From JANOGU01 sp964602115 (lineage in GTDB: Bacteria; Pseudomonadota; Alphaproteobacteria; Rhodobacterales; Rhodobacteraceae), in NCBI GenBank assembly GCA_964602115.1, contig CAZRQN010000019.1, positions 1 to 32,515 of the forward strand: DNA of 32,515 nt, written 5' to 3'. This document shows, one piece after another, positions 15,563-23,205 of the stretch. The position numbers and the translations under genes are program-made. The first letter of the stretch is position 1; the number at the start of each line of letters is the position of its first letter. The notes under the pieces were generated by a model. The model saw only the letters and a program-made list of their open reading frames with translations. It was not told the origin of the DNA and made no database searches.

Positions 15563-16276
15563 ATGCGCATTGTCATGATCGCCGCCGCCCTGCTCGCCGG
15601 ATGCAGCTACACAACCCAGACGACCTCGGGAGCCGACTATGTCGCCGCCTCTCCCGCCGGCATCGATCCTGAGATCGCCCGGGCGGCGGCAGTGGAGCCG
15701 GCCCTTCGGCTGCCTGCGCGAATCGGGGTCGCCAAGATCATGAACGGCGGGCTCGCGTTGCCAGGAGCGGAGGAAGCCATTTTGCTTTCTGGTGTTGCGG
15801 AGCGGCAGAGCGGCCTTGGAAGCTTCATCCCCATCAGTCCGATCGTGCTGGAGATGGCGACTGGAAGTGACGCGGAATCCTGGCACAGGAACTCGTCAGA
15901 AACGGTCAGAAACATCCGCATCGCCGCTGCGCGCCAGCATCTCGATCTGGTGCTGATCTACGAGATCGGCACCAGCGCCCGCGAGGGCGACACCCCGTTT
16001 GCCATCGCCGACGTGACCCTGATCGCCGGGGCTTTCCTGCCGACGCGGACGGTTCGCGTCGCGGGCACCGGGGTGGCGATGCTGATCGACGTCCGCACCG
16101 GCTATCCCTATGGCACGGCGCAGGTGCGCGAAGACCTGTCAGGCCTGGCCCGCAGCTTCGGCACCCAACGGCGCAGCGAGGCCTTGCAGGAGCGGGCGTC
16201 GCTGAAGGTGGTCAGGACGCTGGTTCCGGAAGTGGAGAAGATGCTGGCCGAACTTGCTTCGGCTGCGGGCGGTTGA
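15563..16276 (+). CDS. Lipoprotein of unknown function
   Basis: A 237-aa protein with a short lipoprotein signal ending in the lipobox LAGC (Cys14). GGAG lies 7 bases before the ATG, which decides the start over in-frame ATGs further upstream. The mature part has alternating beta and helix-like stretches ('LPARIGVAKIMNG', 'IRIAAARQHLDLVLIYEI', 'RVAGTGVAMLIDVRTGYPYGTAQ') and a charged C-terminal helix. This layout recalls periplasmic CsgG-like or GNA1162-like lipoproteins, but I could not confirm a family. It is divergent from DUF6502 with shared inverted repeats. It ends 44 bases before the SRP RNA. Confidence 0.75.
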   Translation: MRIVMIAAALLAGCSYTTQTTSGADYVAASPAGIDPEIARAAAVEPALRLPARIGVAKIMNGGLALPGAEEAILLSGVAERQSGLGSFIPISPIVLEMATGSDAESWHRNSSETVRNIRIAAARQHLDLVLIYEIGTSAREGDTPFAIADVTLIAGAFLPTRTVRVAGTGVAMLIDVRTGYPYGTAQVREDLSGLARSFGTQRRSEALQERASLKVVRTLVPEVEKMLAELASAAGG

Positions 16277-16284
16277 TCCCGCGC

Positions 16285-16313
16285 TTGCGCCCCTTGCCCC
16301 GCCGGCCTATATC
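16285..16313 (+). promoter_or_regulatory. Promoter of the SRP RNA gene
   Basis: TTGCGC and TATATC are separated by 17 bases. The -10 ends 7 bases before the G at 16321 that begins the closing stem of the RNA, exactly the expected initiation distance. Confidence 0.65.
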
Positions 16314-16320
16314 GCCCGCC

Positions 16321-16414
16321 GAGAGGTTGGCGCGGGCAGGCGCCCTGCCAACCCGGTCAGGTCCGGAAGGAAGCAGCCGCAGCGGGACCCGTCTGGGTCG
16401 CTGTCCAGCCTCTC
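16321..16414 (+). ncRNA. ffs: Signal recognition particle RNA, small bacterial (4.5S) type
   Basis: This 94-nt RNA scaffolds Ffh to form the SRP that targets membrane proteins to SecYEG. The universally conserved Ffh-binding hairpin is clear: GGTCAGGTCCGGAAGGAAGC, with the GGAA tetraloop and the adjacent internal loop. The ends GAGAGGTTGG and CCAGCCTCTC pair over 10 bp with one G-U, defining the boundaries. No T-run terminator follows; the next gene starts 23 bases downstream, so the RNA may be processed from a longer transcript. Confidence 0.93.
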
Positions 16415-16437
16415 ACCCCACCCCATCCAGGTGCGCG

Positions 16438-17001
16438 ATGACCGCAACCGATCCGCTGCGCGTCTTCCGCAAGCTGGCCCAGGCCAACCGGCTGGCCAAT
16501 GCCCGGCTGCACCGCGCCTGCGCCGCCCTGCCGGAGGGCGACTACGATCTGGCGCGCCCGGCCTTCTTCGGCTCGATCCGGGCAACGCTGAACCACATCC
16601 TGATGGTGGACCGCTTCTATCTCGGCGCGCTGGAAGGCCACCGGCTCGACCGGGCGGCGCTCGATGAGGCGCGGGCCTGCCCGGACCTCGCCACCCTGAC
16701 CGGATGGCAGGCGGCCAGCGACCTGCGGCTTCTGGCCCATGTCGCGGCGCTGACGCCGGCGCGGCTGGCCGAAATCGTCGAGGTGGACCGGGGCGCCCGC
16801 GTCCAGCACGACCGCCGCGACGACCTCCTGTCGCATCTCTTCCAGCACCAGACCCACCATCGCGGCCAGGTCCACGGCCTGCTCTCCGCCACCGAAGTCG
16901 CCCCGCCGCAGCTCGACGAATTCATCACCGGCGACGACCGCAGCTTTCGCGCCGATGACATGGCGGCGCTCGGCTGGTCGGAAGAAGCGCTGATGGGCTG
17001 A
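16438..17001 (+). CDS. DinB family protein
   Basis: A 187-aa four-helix-bundle protein of the DinB/YfiT superfamily. Candidate metal-binding His residues are in 'TLNHILMVDRFY' and in 'FQHQTHHRGQVHGLL', the usual DinB pattern. Members are thiol-dependent or metal-dependent enzymes of varied function, and the substrate here is unknown. The ATG at 16438 follows CCAGG at 16426-16430 with 7 bases between. The gene lies between the SRP RNA and dnaX on the same strand. Confidence 0.85.
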   Translation: MTATDPLRVFRKLAQANRLANARLHRACAALPEGDYDLARPAFFGSIRATLNHILMVDRFYLGALEGHRLDRAALDEARACPDLATLTGWQAASDLRLLAHVAALTPARLAEIVEVDRGARVQHDRRDDLLSHLFQHQTHHRGQVHGLLSATEVAPPQLDEFITGDDRSFRADDMAALGWSEEALMG

Positions 17002-17041
17002 CCTTGTGCCAGCGGCCTGCCACCCGGTAAGGTGACGCCCG

Positions 17042-18796
17042 ATGTCCGACGCCCCCGCCCCCGCCTATCAGGTCCTTGCCCGCAAGTACCGGCCCCAGAC
17101 CTTCGCCGATCTGATCGGTCAGGAGGCGATGGTCCGCACGCTGAAGAACGCCTTCGCCGCCGACCGCATCCACCATGCCTTCATCATGACCGGCGTGCGC
17201 GGGGTGGGGAAGACGACGACGGCGCGGATCATCGCCAAGGGGCTGAACTGCACCGGACCGGATGGCGCCGGCGGGCCGACGACCGAGCCCTGCGGCATTT
17301 GCGAGGCCTGCGTGGCCATCGCCGAGGGCCGCCATGTCGATGTGCTGGAGATGGACGCCGCCTCCAATACCGGCGTCAACGACATCCGCGAGATCATCGA
17401 CAGCGTGCCCTATCGCCCGGCCTCGGCGCGCTACCGGGTCTATATCATCGACGAAGTCCACATGCTCTCGACGGCGGCGTTCAACGCGCTTCTCAAGACG
17501 CTGGAAGAGCCGCCGCCGCATGTGAAGTTCATCTTCGCCACCACCGAAATCCGCAAGGTTCCGGTTACGGTCCTGTCGCGCTGCCAGCGCTTCGACCTGC
17601 GGCGGATCGAGCCCGAGGTGATGATCGCCCATCTTTCCGCCGTCGCGGCGAAGGAGGGCGTGGCGCTGGAGCCCCAGGCGATGGCGCTGATCGTGCGGGC
17701 CGCCGAGGGTTCGGTGCGCGATGCCATGTCGCTGATGGACCAGGCGATAGCGCATGGGGCCGGGACGGCCTCGGGCGAGCAGGTGCGGGCGATGCTGGGC
17801 CTCGCCGACCGGGGCCGCTCGCTCGACCTCTTCGATCTGGTGATGCGCGGCGATGCCTCCGGGGCGCTGCGCGAACTGGCGGCGCAATATGCCGAGGGTG
17901 CCGACCCGCTCGCCGTGCTGCGCGACCTGGCCGAGATCGCCCACTGGCTGTCGGTGCTGAAAGTGACGCCCGAGGCGGCCGAGGACCCGACCGTCCCGCC
18001 GGCCGAGCGCGACCGGGGGCGCGACATGGCGGCGCGGCTGCCGATGCGGGCGCTGTCGCGGGCCTGGCAGATGCTCCTGAAGGCGCTGGAGGAGGTGGGC
18101 CTCGCCCCCAATGCGATGATGGCCGCCGAGATGGCGGTGATCCGCCTGACCCATGTGGCCGACCTGCCCGACCCCGAGACCCTGATCCGCCGTCTGACCT
18201 CCGGCGCGGCCGTCGCCCCGTCCGGCGGCGCGATCCCGGGCACCGGCGCCGCGCCGTCGCGCCCCATGATGTCGGCTCCGCCGCAGGACGGCCCGCGCAT
18301 GGCCGCCCCCGGCCCGAGGGGCAGCGCCGCAGCGGCCCCGGCGGAGGCGCCACAGGCGCTGGCAAGCCTGCCGACCTTCCAGCATGTGCTGGACACGATC
18401 CGCGACGCGCGGGACGTTCCCCTGCTGATCGCGGTGGAAAGCGGTGTCCGCCTTGTCCGCTATTCCCCCGGCCGGATCGAATTCGAACCGGCCCCCGGCG
18501 CGCCGGCCGAGCTGGCCCAGAGGCTGGCGCACCGGCTGCAGACCTGGACCGGCGCCCGCTGGGGCGTGTCGGTCGTGGCCTCGGGCGGCGCGCCGACCGT
18601 CGCCGAGGCGCGGGAAGCCGACAGGCTGCGGGCCTTCGGCGATGTCGAGGCGCTGCCGCTGGTGCAGGCCGCGCTTGCGGCCTTTCCCGGAGCGAAAGTG
18701 GTGGACGTGCGGGCCCCTCTTGCCTCCGCCGCCGGGGATGCGGCCGCCGCTGCCACGGAGGTCCCGGAAGACTGGGACCCGTTCGAGGACGAATGA
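17042..18796 (+). CDS. dnaX: DNA polymerase III subunits gamma and tau
   Basis: A 584-aa clamp-loader ATPase that loads the beta sliding clamp and organises the replisome. Walker A is GVRGVGKT at residues 51-58. The zinc module has Cys70, Cys84, Cys87 and Cys90. Walker B is 'YIIDEVHMLS' near 136, and an SRC-type motif ('TVLSRCQRF') follows. A Pro/Ala-rich linker (about 370-430) leads to a C-terminal tau-like domain. I saw no poly-A slippery site in the linker, so a frameshifted gamma form is not obvious. The gene is followed by ybaB and recR as in most bacteria. Confidence 0.95.
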   Translation: MSDAPAPAYQVLARKYRPQTFADLIGQEAMVRTLKNAFAADRIHHAFIMTGVRGVGKTTTARIIAKGLNCTGPDGAGGPTTEPCGICEACVAIAEGRHVDVLEMDAASNTGVNDIREIIDSVPYRPASARYRVYIIDEVHMLSTAAFNALLKTLEEPPPHVKFIFATTEIRKVPVTVLSRCQRFDLRRIEPEVMIAHLSAVAAKEGVALEPQAMALIVRAAEGSVRDAMSLMDQAIAHGAGTASGEQVRAMLGLADRGRSLDLFDLVMRGDASGALRELAAQYAEGADPLAVLRDLAEIAHWLSVLKVTPEAAEDPTVPPAERDRGRDMAARLPMRALSRAWQMLLKALEEVGLAPNAMMAAEMAVIRLTHVADLPDPETLIRRLTSGAAVAPSGGAIPGTGAAPSRPMMSAPPQDGPRMAAPGPRGSAAAAPAEAPQALASLPTFQHVLDTIRDARDVPLLIAVESGVRLVRYSPGRIEFEPAPGAPAELAQRLAHRLQTWTGARWGVSVVASGGAPTVAEAREADRLRAFGDVEALPLVQAALAAFPGAKVVDVRAPLASAAGDAAAAATEVPEDWDPFEDE

Positions 18797-18806
18797 GGAG
18801 AACGGA

Positions 18807-19160
18807 ATGCTGAAGGGACTGGGGGGCCTCGCCGGCCTCGGCGACATGGCCAAGATGATGAAGGCCGCGCAGGAGATGCAGGGCCGCATGGCCCAGCTGC
18901 AGGACGACCTCGGCCGCATCGTCGTGATCGGCGAATCGGGTGCGGGTCTGGTGAAGGCGCGGGCCACCGCCAAGGGCGAACTGACCGGGCTCGACATCGA
19001 CCCTTCGATCTTCGTCGCCTCGGAGAAGGAAATCGTCGAGGACCTGATCCTCGCCGCGATCAAGGATGCCCAGGCCAAGGCCACGGCGCGCGGCCAGCAG
19101 GAAATGGCGAAGCTGACCGAGGGCCTCGGCCTGCCGCCGGACTTCAAGCTGCCGTTCTGA
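18807..19160 (+). CDS. ybaB: Nucleoid-associated protein, YbaB/EbfC family
   Basis: A 117-aa DNA-binding protein that forms dimers with a tweezer-like shape in its family. The N-terminal helix is Met- and Gly-rich ('GLGDMAKMMKAAQEMQGRM'). It is followed by the typical 'GLVKARATAKGELTGLDIDPSIF' strand region and a C-terminal helix. Its start follows GAGGAG and lies 10 bases after the dnaX stop. Placement between dnaX and recR is the classical conserved order. Confidence 0.94.
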   Translation: MLKGLGGLAGLGDMAKMMKAAQEMQGRMAQLQDDLGRIVVIGESGAGLVKARATAKGELTGLDIDPSIFVASEKEIVEDLILAAIKDAQAKATARGQQEMAKLTEGLGLPPDFKLPF

Positions 19161-19176
19161 CGGGGGTTTCCGCGCC

Positions 19177-19770
19177 ATGGCCGAAGCCCCGAGGCGGATC
19201 GAGACGCTGATCGAGCTGATGGCCCGCCTGCCCGGCCTCGGCCCGCGCTCGGCCCGCCGGGCGGTGCTGCACCTCCTCAGGAAGCGCGAGGCGCTGATGG
19301 CGCCGCTGGCGCAGGTTCTGGCGCAGGTGGCGCTGGAGGTGCGCGACTGTACCACCTGCGGCAACCTGACGACCGAGGACCCCTGCCCGATCTGCGCCGA
19401 TCCCCGCCGCGAGACCGGCGAGATCTGCGTGGTGGAGGATGTGGCCGATCTCTGGGCGATGGAACGCGCCGGGGTGTTCAAGGGCCGCTACCATGTGCTG
19501 GGCGGCACGCTTTCGGCGCTTGACCAGGTGGGGCCGGAGACGCTGCGCATTCCCGAGCTGGTGTCCCGCGCCGGCGCGGCGCGCGAGGTGATCCTGGCGC
19601 TCAATGCCACCGTCGATGGCCAGACCACCGCCCATTACATCGCCGAGGCGCTGGCCCCCGCCGGCGTTGCCGTCACCTCGCTGGCGCAGGGCGTGCCGGT
19701 CGGGGGCGAGCTGGACTATCTCGACGACGGCACGATCGGTGCGGCGCTCAGGGCGCGCAAGCGGGTGTGA
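19177..19770 (+). CDS. recR: Recombination protein RecR
   Basis: A 197-aa protein that acts with RecO (and RecF) to load RecA at single-strand gaps. It has an N-terminal helix-hairpin-helix ('LIELMARLPGLGPRSARRAVLHLL'). A C4 zinc finger follows with Cys58, Cys61, Cys70 and Cys73. The Toprim domain starts at 'ICVVEDVADLWAME', and the C-terminal 'GVAVTSLAQGVPVGGELDYLDDGTI' is typical. It starts 16 bases after ybaB. Confidence 0.95.
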   Translation: MAEAPRRIETLIELMARLPGLGPRSARRAVLHLLRKREALMAPLAQVLAQVALEVRDCTTCGNLTTEDPCPICADPRRETGEICVVEDVADLWAMERAGVFKGRYHVLGGTLSALDQVGPETLRIPELVSRAGAAREVILALNATVDGQTTAHYIAEALAPAGVAVTSLAQGVPVGGELDYLDDGTIGAALRARKRV

Positions 19771-19804
19771 GGCATGACCTCCGGCGCCCACGGCAGGAAC
19801 ACCC

Positions 19805-19881
19805 GCCCCGGGCTTGACCCGGGGCCTCCCGGCCTCCCGGCACCGCCTGGAGCGGGCGAGGTCCCGGGGCAGGCCCGGGAC
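19805..19881. repeat. Composite REPIN-like intergenic repeat, copy 2 (inverted)
   Basis: Two 21-bp palindromes lie 35 bases apart. The first has arms GCCCCGGG and CCCGGGGC around CTTGA (19805-19825). The second has arms GTCCCGGG and CCCGGGAC around GCAGG (19861-19881). Read on the minus strand, palindrome order, loop sequences and flanking AAACCCC match copy 1 at 13018-13095. Confidence 0.8.
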
Positions 19882-19925
19882 GGGGTTTGCGGCGCTGGGC
19901 GACGGGACGCTGACGGAGGTGCGCC

Positions 19926-20828
19926 ATGACGGCAGCTGTCGGAGTCCTGATGGCGGACTGGGCTGCGGGCGAGCGCGATCTTTACGCCGCCTTCGGCCGG
20001 GCGGTGGCCGGCATCCGCCCGGGCTCGGCCCGGGCGGCGGAAGGGGCGGCGGCGGCGCTGCTGGCGGGCCTGCCGGGGGGCGAGCTGCGCGACCGCATGC
20101 ATGCGGTCGATCCGCAGCTGCTGGCGGCGGTGGCCCGCGCCGCCTGCGGCTTTCCGGCGGTGGCCGGGGCGGCGGCCCTGCCGGAGCTGCTCGCCACCCT
20201 GCCCGTGGCGCCGATGTTCCCCACGCTCGCCGGCCCCGGCATTGCCCTGCCGCTCTCGACCCCCGGCATGCCCGCCTTCTCCGACCGCGCCTTCGACCCA
20301 TGGTTCGCGGCGCGGCTGGCCGAGGCCGGCGCGGATCATGGCATCGGCCTCTATGGCGAGGACCGCGATGTCTATCGCTCGGCCCAGTTCGCCGATGCCG
20401 CGAGCCCGGAGCGGCGGACGGTGCATCTCGGGCTCGATGTCTTCGCCCCGGCGGGAACGCCGATCCATGCGCCGCTGGCGGGCATGGTCGAATGGGTCAA
20501 TTACAATGCCGATCCGCTCGACTACGGCCATATGCTGCTGCTGCGCCACGAGGCGCAGGGCGCGGTGTTCTTCACCCTGTTCGGCCATCTCGCCGGCACC
20601 CTGCCCGGCCTCTGCCGCGTCGGGCAGCGGGTGGCGGCCGGGCAGATGGTGGCGCATCTCGGCGACTGGCCGGAAAACGGCGGCTGGAGCCCGCATCTGC
20701 ACCTTCAGGTGCTGGCCTCCACCCTGTCGCAGCGCGGCAATTTCTTCGGCGTCGGACAGAAGAGCCTGTGGCATGTCTGGCGCCAGATCAGCCCGGACCC
20801 GTCGCGTCTGGCGGGCCTGCCTGCCTGA
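19926..20828 (+). CDS. M23 (LytM-like) metallopeptidase domain protein without signal peptide
   Basis: A 300-aa protein with a C-terminal M23 fold. All expected residues are present: metal ligands His167 and Asp171 in 'HLGLDVF', His221 in 'FGHL', and HLH at 257-259. The first 160 residues are Ala-rich with no recognisable domain. No signal peptide or membrane helix is seen, unlike peptidoglycan endopeptidases of the family. From memory, a similar M23 segment occurs in large cytoplasmic proteins fused to a kinase and a class III aminotransferase, so the substrate may not be peptidoglycan. The start follows GGAGG by 6 bases. It lies downstream of recR but is separated from it by the repeat. Confidence 0.75.
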   Translation: MTAAVGVLMADWAAGERDLYAAFGRAVAGIRPGSARAAEGAAAALLAGLPGGELRDRMHAVDPQLLAAVARAACGFPAVAGAAALPELLATLPVAPMFPTLAGPGIALPLSTPGMPAFSDRAFDPWFAARLAEAGADHGIGLYGEDRDVYRSAQFADAASPERRTVHLGLDVFAPAGTPIHAPLAGMVEWVNYNADPLDYGHMLLLRHEAQGAVFFTLFGHLAGTLPGLCRVGQRVAAGQMVAHLGDWPENGGWSPHLHLQVLASTLSQRGNFFGVGQKSLWHVWRQISPDPSRLAGLPA

Positions 20829-20930
20829 GCCCGTTTTTCAGGGTGTTCGAAATCCAAAATGGATCGGGGCTTTTCTGGTGCGCTCCCGGCGGATGGTGTC
20901 CGGAAAGTCCAATCCCTTCCGGTCGCGCCG

Positions 20931-21596
20931 TCAGAAATCCAGATCGGCGTAGTGCGCCGGCGGCGGGAAACCGGGAACCTGGTCGGCCAGCAGCGGGCGG
21001 AAGGAAGGGCGGGACTTGATCTTGGCGTACCAGTCGCGAACGTTGGCGGAGCGGTTCCAGTCCACGTCCGAGATATAGTCGAGGCAGGACAGATGCGCCG
21101 CTGCGGTGAAGTCCGCCAGGCTCATCGCATCGCCGGCCAACCAGCGGCGCTGGTCGAGAAGCCAGCTCATGTAGTCGAGGTGGTACTTGATCCGCCCGGC
21201 CCCGGATTTCACCGCCTTCGAATCCGGATAGCCCTGACCCATGACCTTCTTGTTGACCCGCTCGTAAAGCAGCTTGGACGTCACCTCGCCGTTGAACTTG
21301 TCGTCGAACCAGGCGCAGAGCCTACGGACCTCGTAGCGGGCCTCGGGGTCGCGCGGCATCAGCCGCGGCTCGGGGATGGTCTCGTCGAGATATTCGCAGA
21401 TCGCCTGGCTTTCGGAGAGCACCCGGCCCTCGTGGCGCAGCACCGGCACCTTGCCGGCCGGGTTGCGGCGCAGGAAGTCGGGCGAGGGCTCCCAATAGCG
21501 CTCCTCGATCAGTTCCACCTCCAGCCGCTTTTCGGCCAGCGTCAGGCGGACCTTGCGGCAGAAGGGCGAGAGCGGGAAGTGGTAGAGACGGTTCAT
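20931..21596 (-). CDS. fzlA: Glutathione S-transferase family protein, FzlA-like
   Basis: A 221-aa GST-fold protein with a thioredoxin-like N-terminal domain ('LYHFPLSPFCRKVRLTLAEK', 'NPAGKVPVL', 'ESQAICEYL') and a helical C-terminal domain. Several stretches match what I recall of FzlA, the FtsZ-binding GST homologue essential in Caulobacter: 'AWFDDKFNGEVTSKLLYERVNKK', 'AAHLSCLDYISDVDW' and the ending 'PPAHYADLDF'. FzlA curves FtsZ filaments and promotes constriction rather than conjugating glutathione. The neighbouring mtgA gene on the same strand supports an envelope or division role. GGAG lies 5 bases before the ATG. Confidence 0.8.
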   Translation of the reverse strand: MNRLYHFPLSPFCRKVRLTLAEKRLEVELIEERYWEPSPDFLRRNPAGKVPVLRHEGRVLSESQAICEYLDETIPEPRLMPRDPEARYEVRRLCAWFDDKFNGEVTSKLLYERVNKKVMGQGYPDSKAVKSGAGRIKYHLDYMSWLLDQRRWLAGDAMSLADFTAAAHLSCLDYISDVDWNRSANVRDWYAKIKSRPSFRPLLADQVPGFPPPAHYADLDF

Positions 21597-21669
21597 CGCG
21601 GCTCCGGCTGGGCGGCGTCGGCGCGGTGATACCCGCCGTCCGGCGCCTGTTCAACCGGGGGGCTGCCGG

Positions 21670-22383
21670 TCAGTTGCCTTCAAAACAATCCGCCCGACCA
21701 TCCGCCGCGATCGTCTCGGCCCCGGACATGATCTGCCCGGCGCGCTTGCGGACATAGGGCCCGGGCTTGCCGGCATTGCGATCCTTCGGATCGGGCAGGA
21801 CCGCCGCAAGCTGTGCTGCCTGCCGGGCGGTCAGGTCCCCGGCATCGACACCGAAATGGTGCTGCGCCGCCGCCTGAACCCCGAAGACGCCATCGCCGAA
21901 TTCGGCGACGTTGAGATAGACTTCCAGGATCCGCCGCTTGGTCCAGAAGGTTTCCAGAGCCGGGGTAAGGACCGCTTCCATCCCCTTGCGCAGCCAGCTT
22001 CGCCCCTGCCAGAGGAAGACGTTCTTCACCGTCTGCTGACTGATGGTCGAGGCGCCGCGCCCCTCGCCTTCTTCCATCGCCGCGCGGATCGCGGCCATGT
22101 CGAAGCCCCAGTGCAGGCAGAAATTGGCGTCCTCCGCCGCCACCACGGCCCGGGCCATGACGGGAGCGATGTCCTCCATCGCCACCCAGTCGCGCTCCAG
22201 AGCGTGGCCGAGCCGCCAGCGTTCGGACAGCTGGTAAAGGTTCACCGGCGGCGGAACGAAGGCGAAGAGCAGGATCAGGACGAAGAAGAAAAGCGCGACG
22301 CCCGCCAGCGCGCGGCCGAGGAGACGTCCGATACGCCTGACCGGCGCGTTGGGTTTTCGCCTTCCGCTCTTCCTGCGCGCCAT
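21670..22383 (-). CDS. mtgA: Monofunctional peptidoglycan glycosyltransferase
   Basis: A 237-aa GT51 enzyme that polymerises lipid II glycan strands at the outer face of the inner membrane. A basic N-terminus precedes one transmembrane helix (about 20-40). The GT51 catalytic segment 'AVVAAEDANFCLHWGFD' contains the catalytic Glu, and 'GASTISQQTVKNVFLW' and 'KRRILEVYLNVAEFGDGVFGVQAAAQHHF' follow. No transpeptidase domain is present. The ATG at 22383 has GGGGA 5 bases upstream; a GTG 11 codons earlier is possible. The gene precedes fzlA by 73 bases. Confidence 0.93.
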   Translation of the reverse strand: MARRKSGRRKPNAPVRRIGRLLGRALAGVALFFFVLILLFAFVPPPVNLYQLSERWRLGHALERDWVAMEDIAPVMARAVVAAEDANFCLHWGFDMAAIRAAMEEGEGRGASTISQQTVKNVFLWQGRSWLRKGMEAVLTPALETFWTKRRILEVYLNVAEFGDGVFGVQAAAQHHFGVDAGDLTARQAAQLAAVLPDPKDRNAGKPGPYVRKRAGQIMSGAETIAADGRADCFEGN

Positions 22384-22446
22384 GCCGGTCCCCGTTCCCG
22401 GATTCCGGCCTGTCACAGGCGCCCTGGCCGGTCAACCCGGCTGCGG

Positions 22447-22989
22447 TCAGCCTTCGGGAAGACCCATCTGGTCATGGCCCACGCCCATCGGCGATACCGG
22501 CGGCTCGACGAGGTTGCGCAGTTGCGTCTCGGCCTCATGGCTGAGCGAAGTCTTGACCACCCGGCCCTTGGCGCGGAAGGCGCCGAGCCGTTCCAGAACC
22601 TTGTCGGCGGTGATCTTGCGGATCAGCAGGCAAAGCGCCGAGCCGCCCTTTTCCAGGCTGGCACCGACATTGCCGAGGAACGCATCGTCAATGCCGACAT
22701 CGGAGAGCTTGCCGGCCAAAGCCCCGGCGCCGGCGCCCACGGCCGCGCCAACCAGCGGGTTGAGGAACAGAAGCCCGACCAGCGTGCCCCAGAAGGTGCC
22801 GCCGAGGGCCCCGGCCCGGGTGAGGTTCACTGCCTGATGCAGCGCCACTTCGCCGGTGGCCTCGTCACGGGTGACGACGACGGCATCCTCCATCTCGATC
22901 AGATATTCCTTCTGCAGGCGGGCAAGCTCGCCCCGCAATTCGAAGGCGGTGGCGGCATCGGGGAAGGCGATGACGATCAGGTCGGACAT
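22447..22989 (-). CDS. DUF1269 family membrane protein
   Basis: A 180-aa protein of the DUF1269 family. It opens with 'SDLIVIAFPDAATAFELRGELARLQKEYLIEMEDAVVV' and continues to 'TRAGALGGTFWGTLVGLLFLNPLVGAAVGAGAGALAG', a Gly/Ala-rich hydrophobic hairpin typical of the family. A C-terminal strand-helix part follows. The family has no established biochemical role and is often linked to stress or membrane-associated functions. The start at 22989 follows GAGGAAA and is chosen over an ATG 20 codons upstream. Confidence 0.86.
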   Translation of the reverse strand: MSDLIVIAFPDAATAFELRGELARLQKEYLIEMEDAVVVTRDEATGEVALHQAVNLTRAGALGGTFWGTLVGLLFLNPLVGAAVGAGAGALAGKLSDVGIDDAFLGNVGASLEKGGSALCLLIRKITADKVLERLGAFRAKGRVVKTSLSHEAETQLRNLVEPPVSPMGVGHDQMGLPEG

Positions 22990-23205
22990 GGGGTTTCCTC
23001 GCTCGCAAGGGCCGCGAATCCGGCGGCTGCCGAACCCTAGCACATCCAAAGCGCTTTGAGCCAGTCTTTCAGCGAAGCGGCGCTCCAGGAGCCGAGAAAC
23101 CCCGGCGCACAGGCCAAGAATCGGGCATCGACATGCAGATTCGGCTGTTGGCGGGAGTGCGGCGCTCCGCGCCTGGCGCGGAAAGTCAAACCGCTTTGAT
23201 CCCTT

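Noticed and set aside
17042..18796. Programmed frameshift in dnaX giving a short gamma form
   Set aside because: No A-rich slippery heptamer or suitable hairpin was found in the linker region.
16925..19147. A 740-codon open frame on the minus strand opposite dnaX and ybaB
   Set aside because: Low-complexity antisense translation with no domain, while dnaX is unmistakable.
20853..20922. Small inverted repeats between the M23 gene and fzlA as a bidirectional terminator
   Set aside because: The CCGGAA/TTCCGG arms are only 6 bp with a long loop and no T-run; not strong enough to call.
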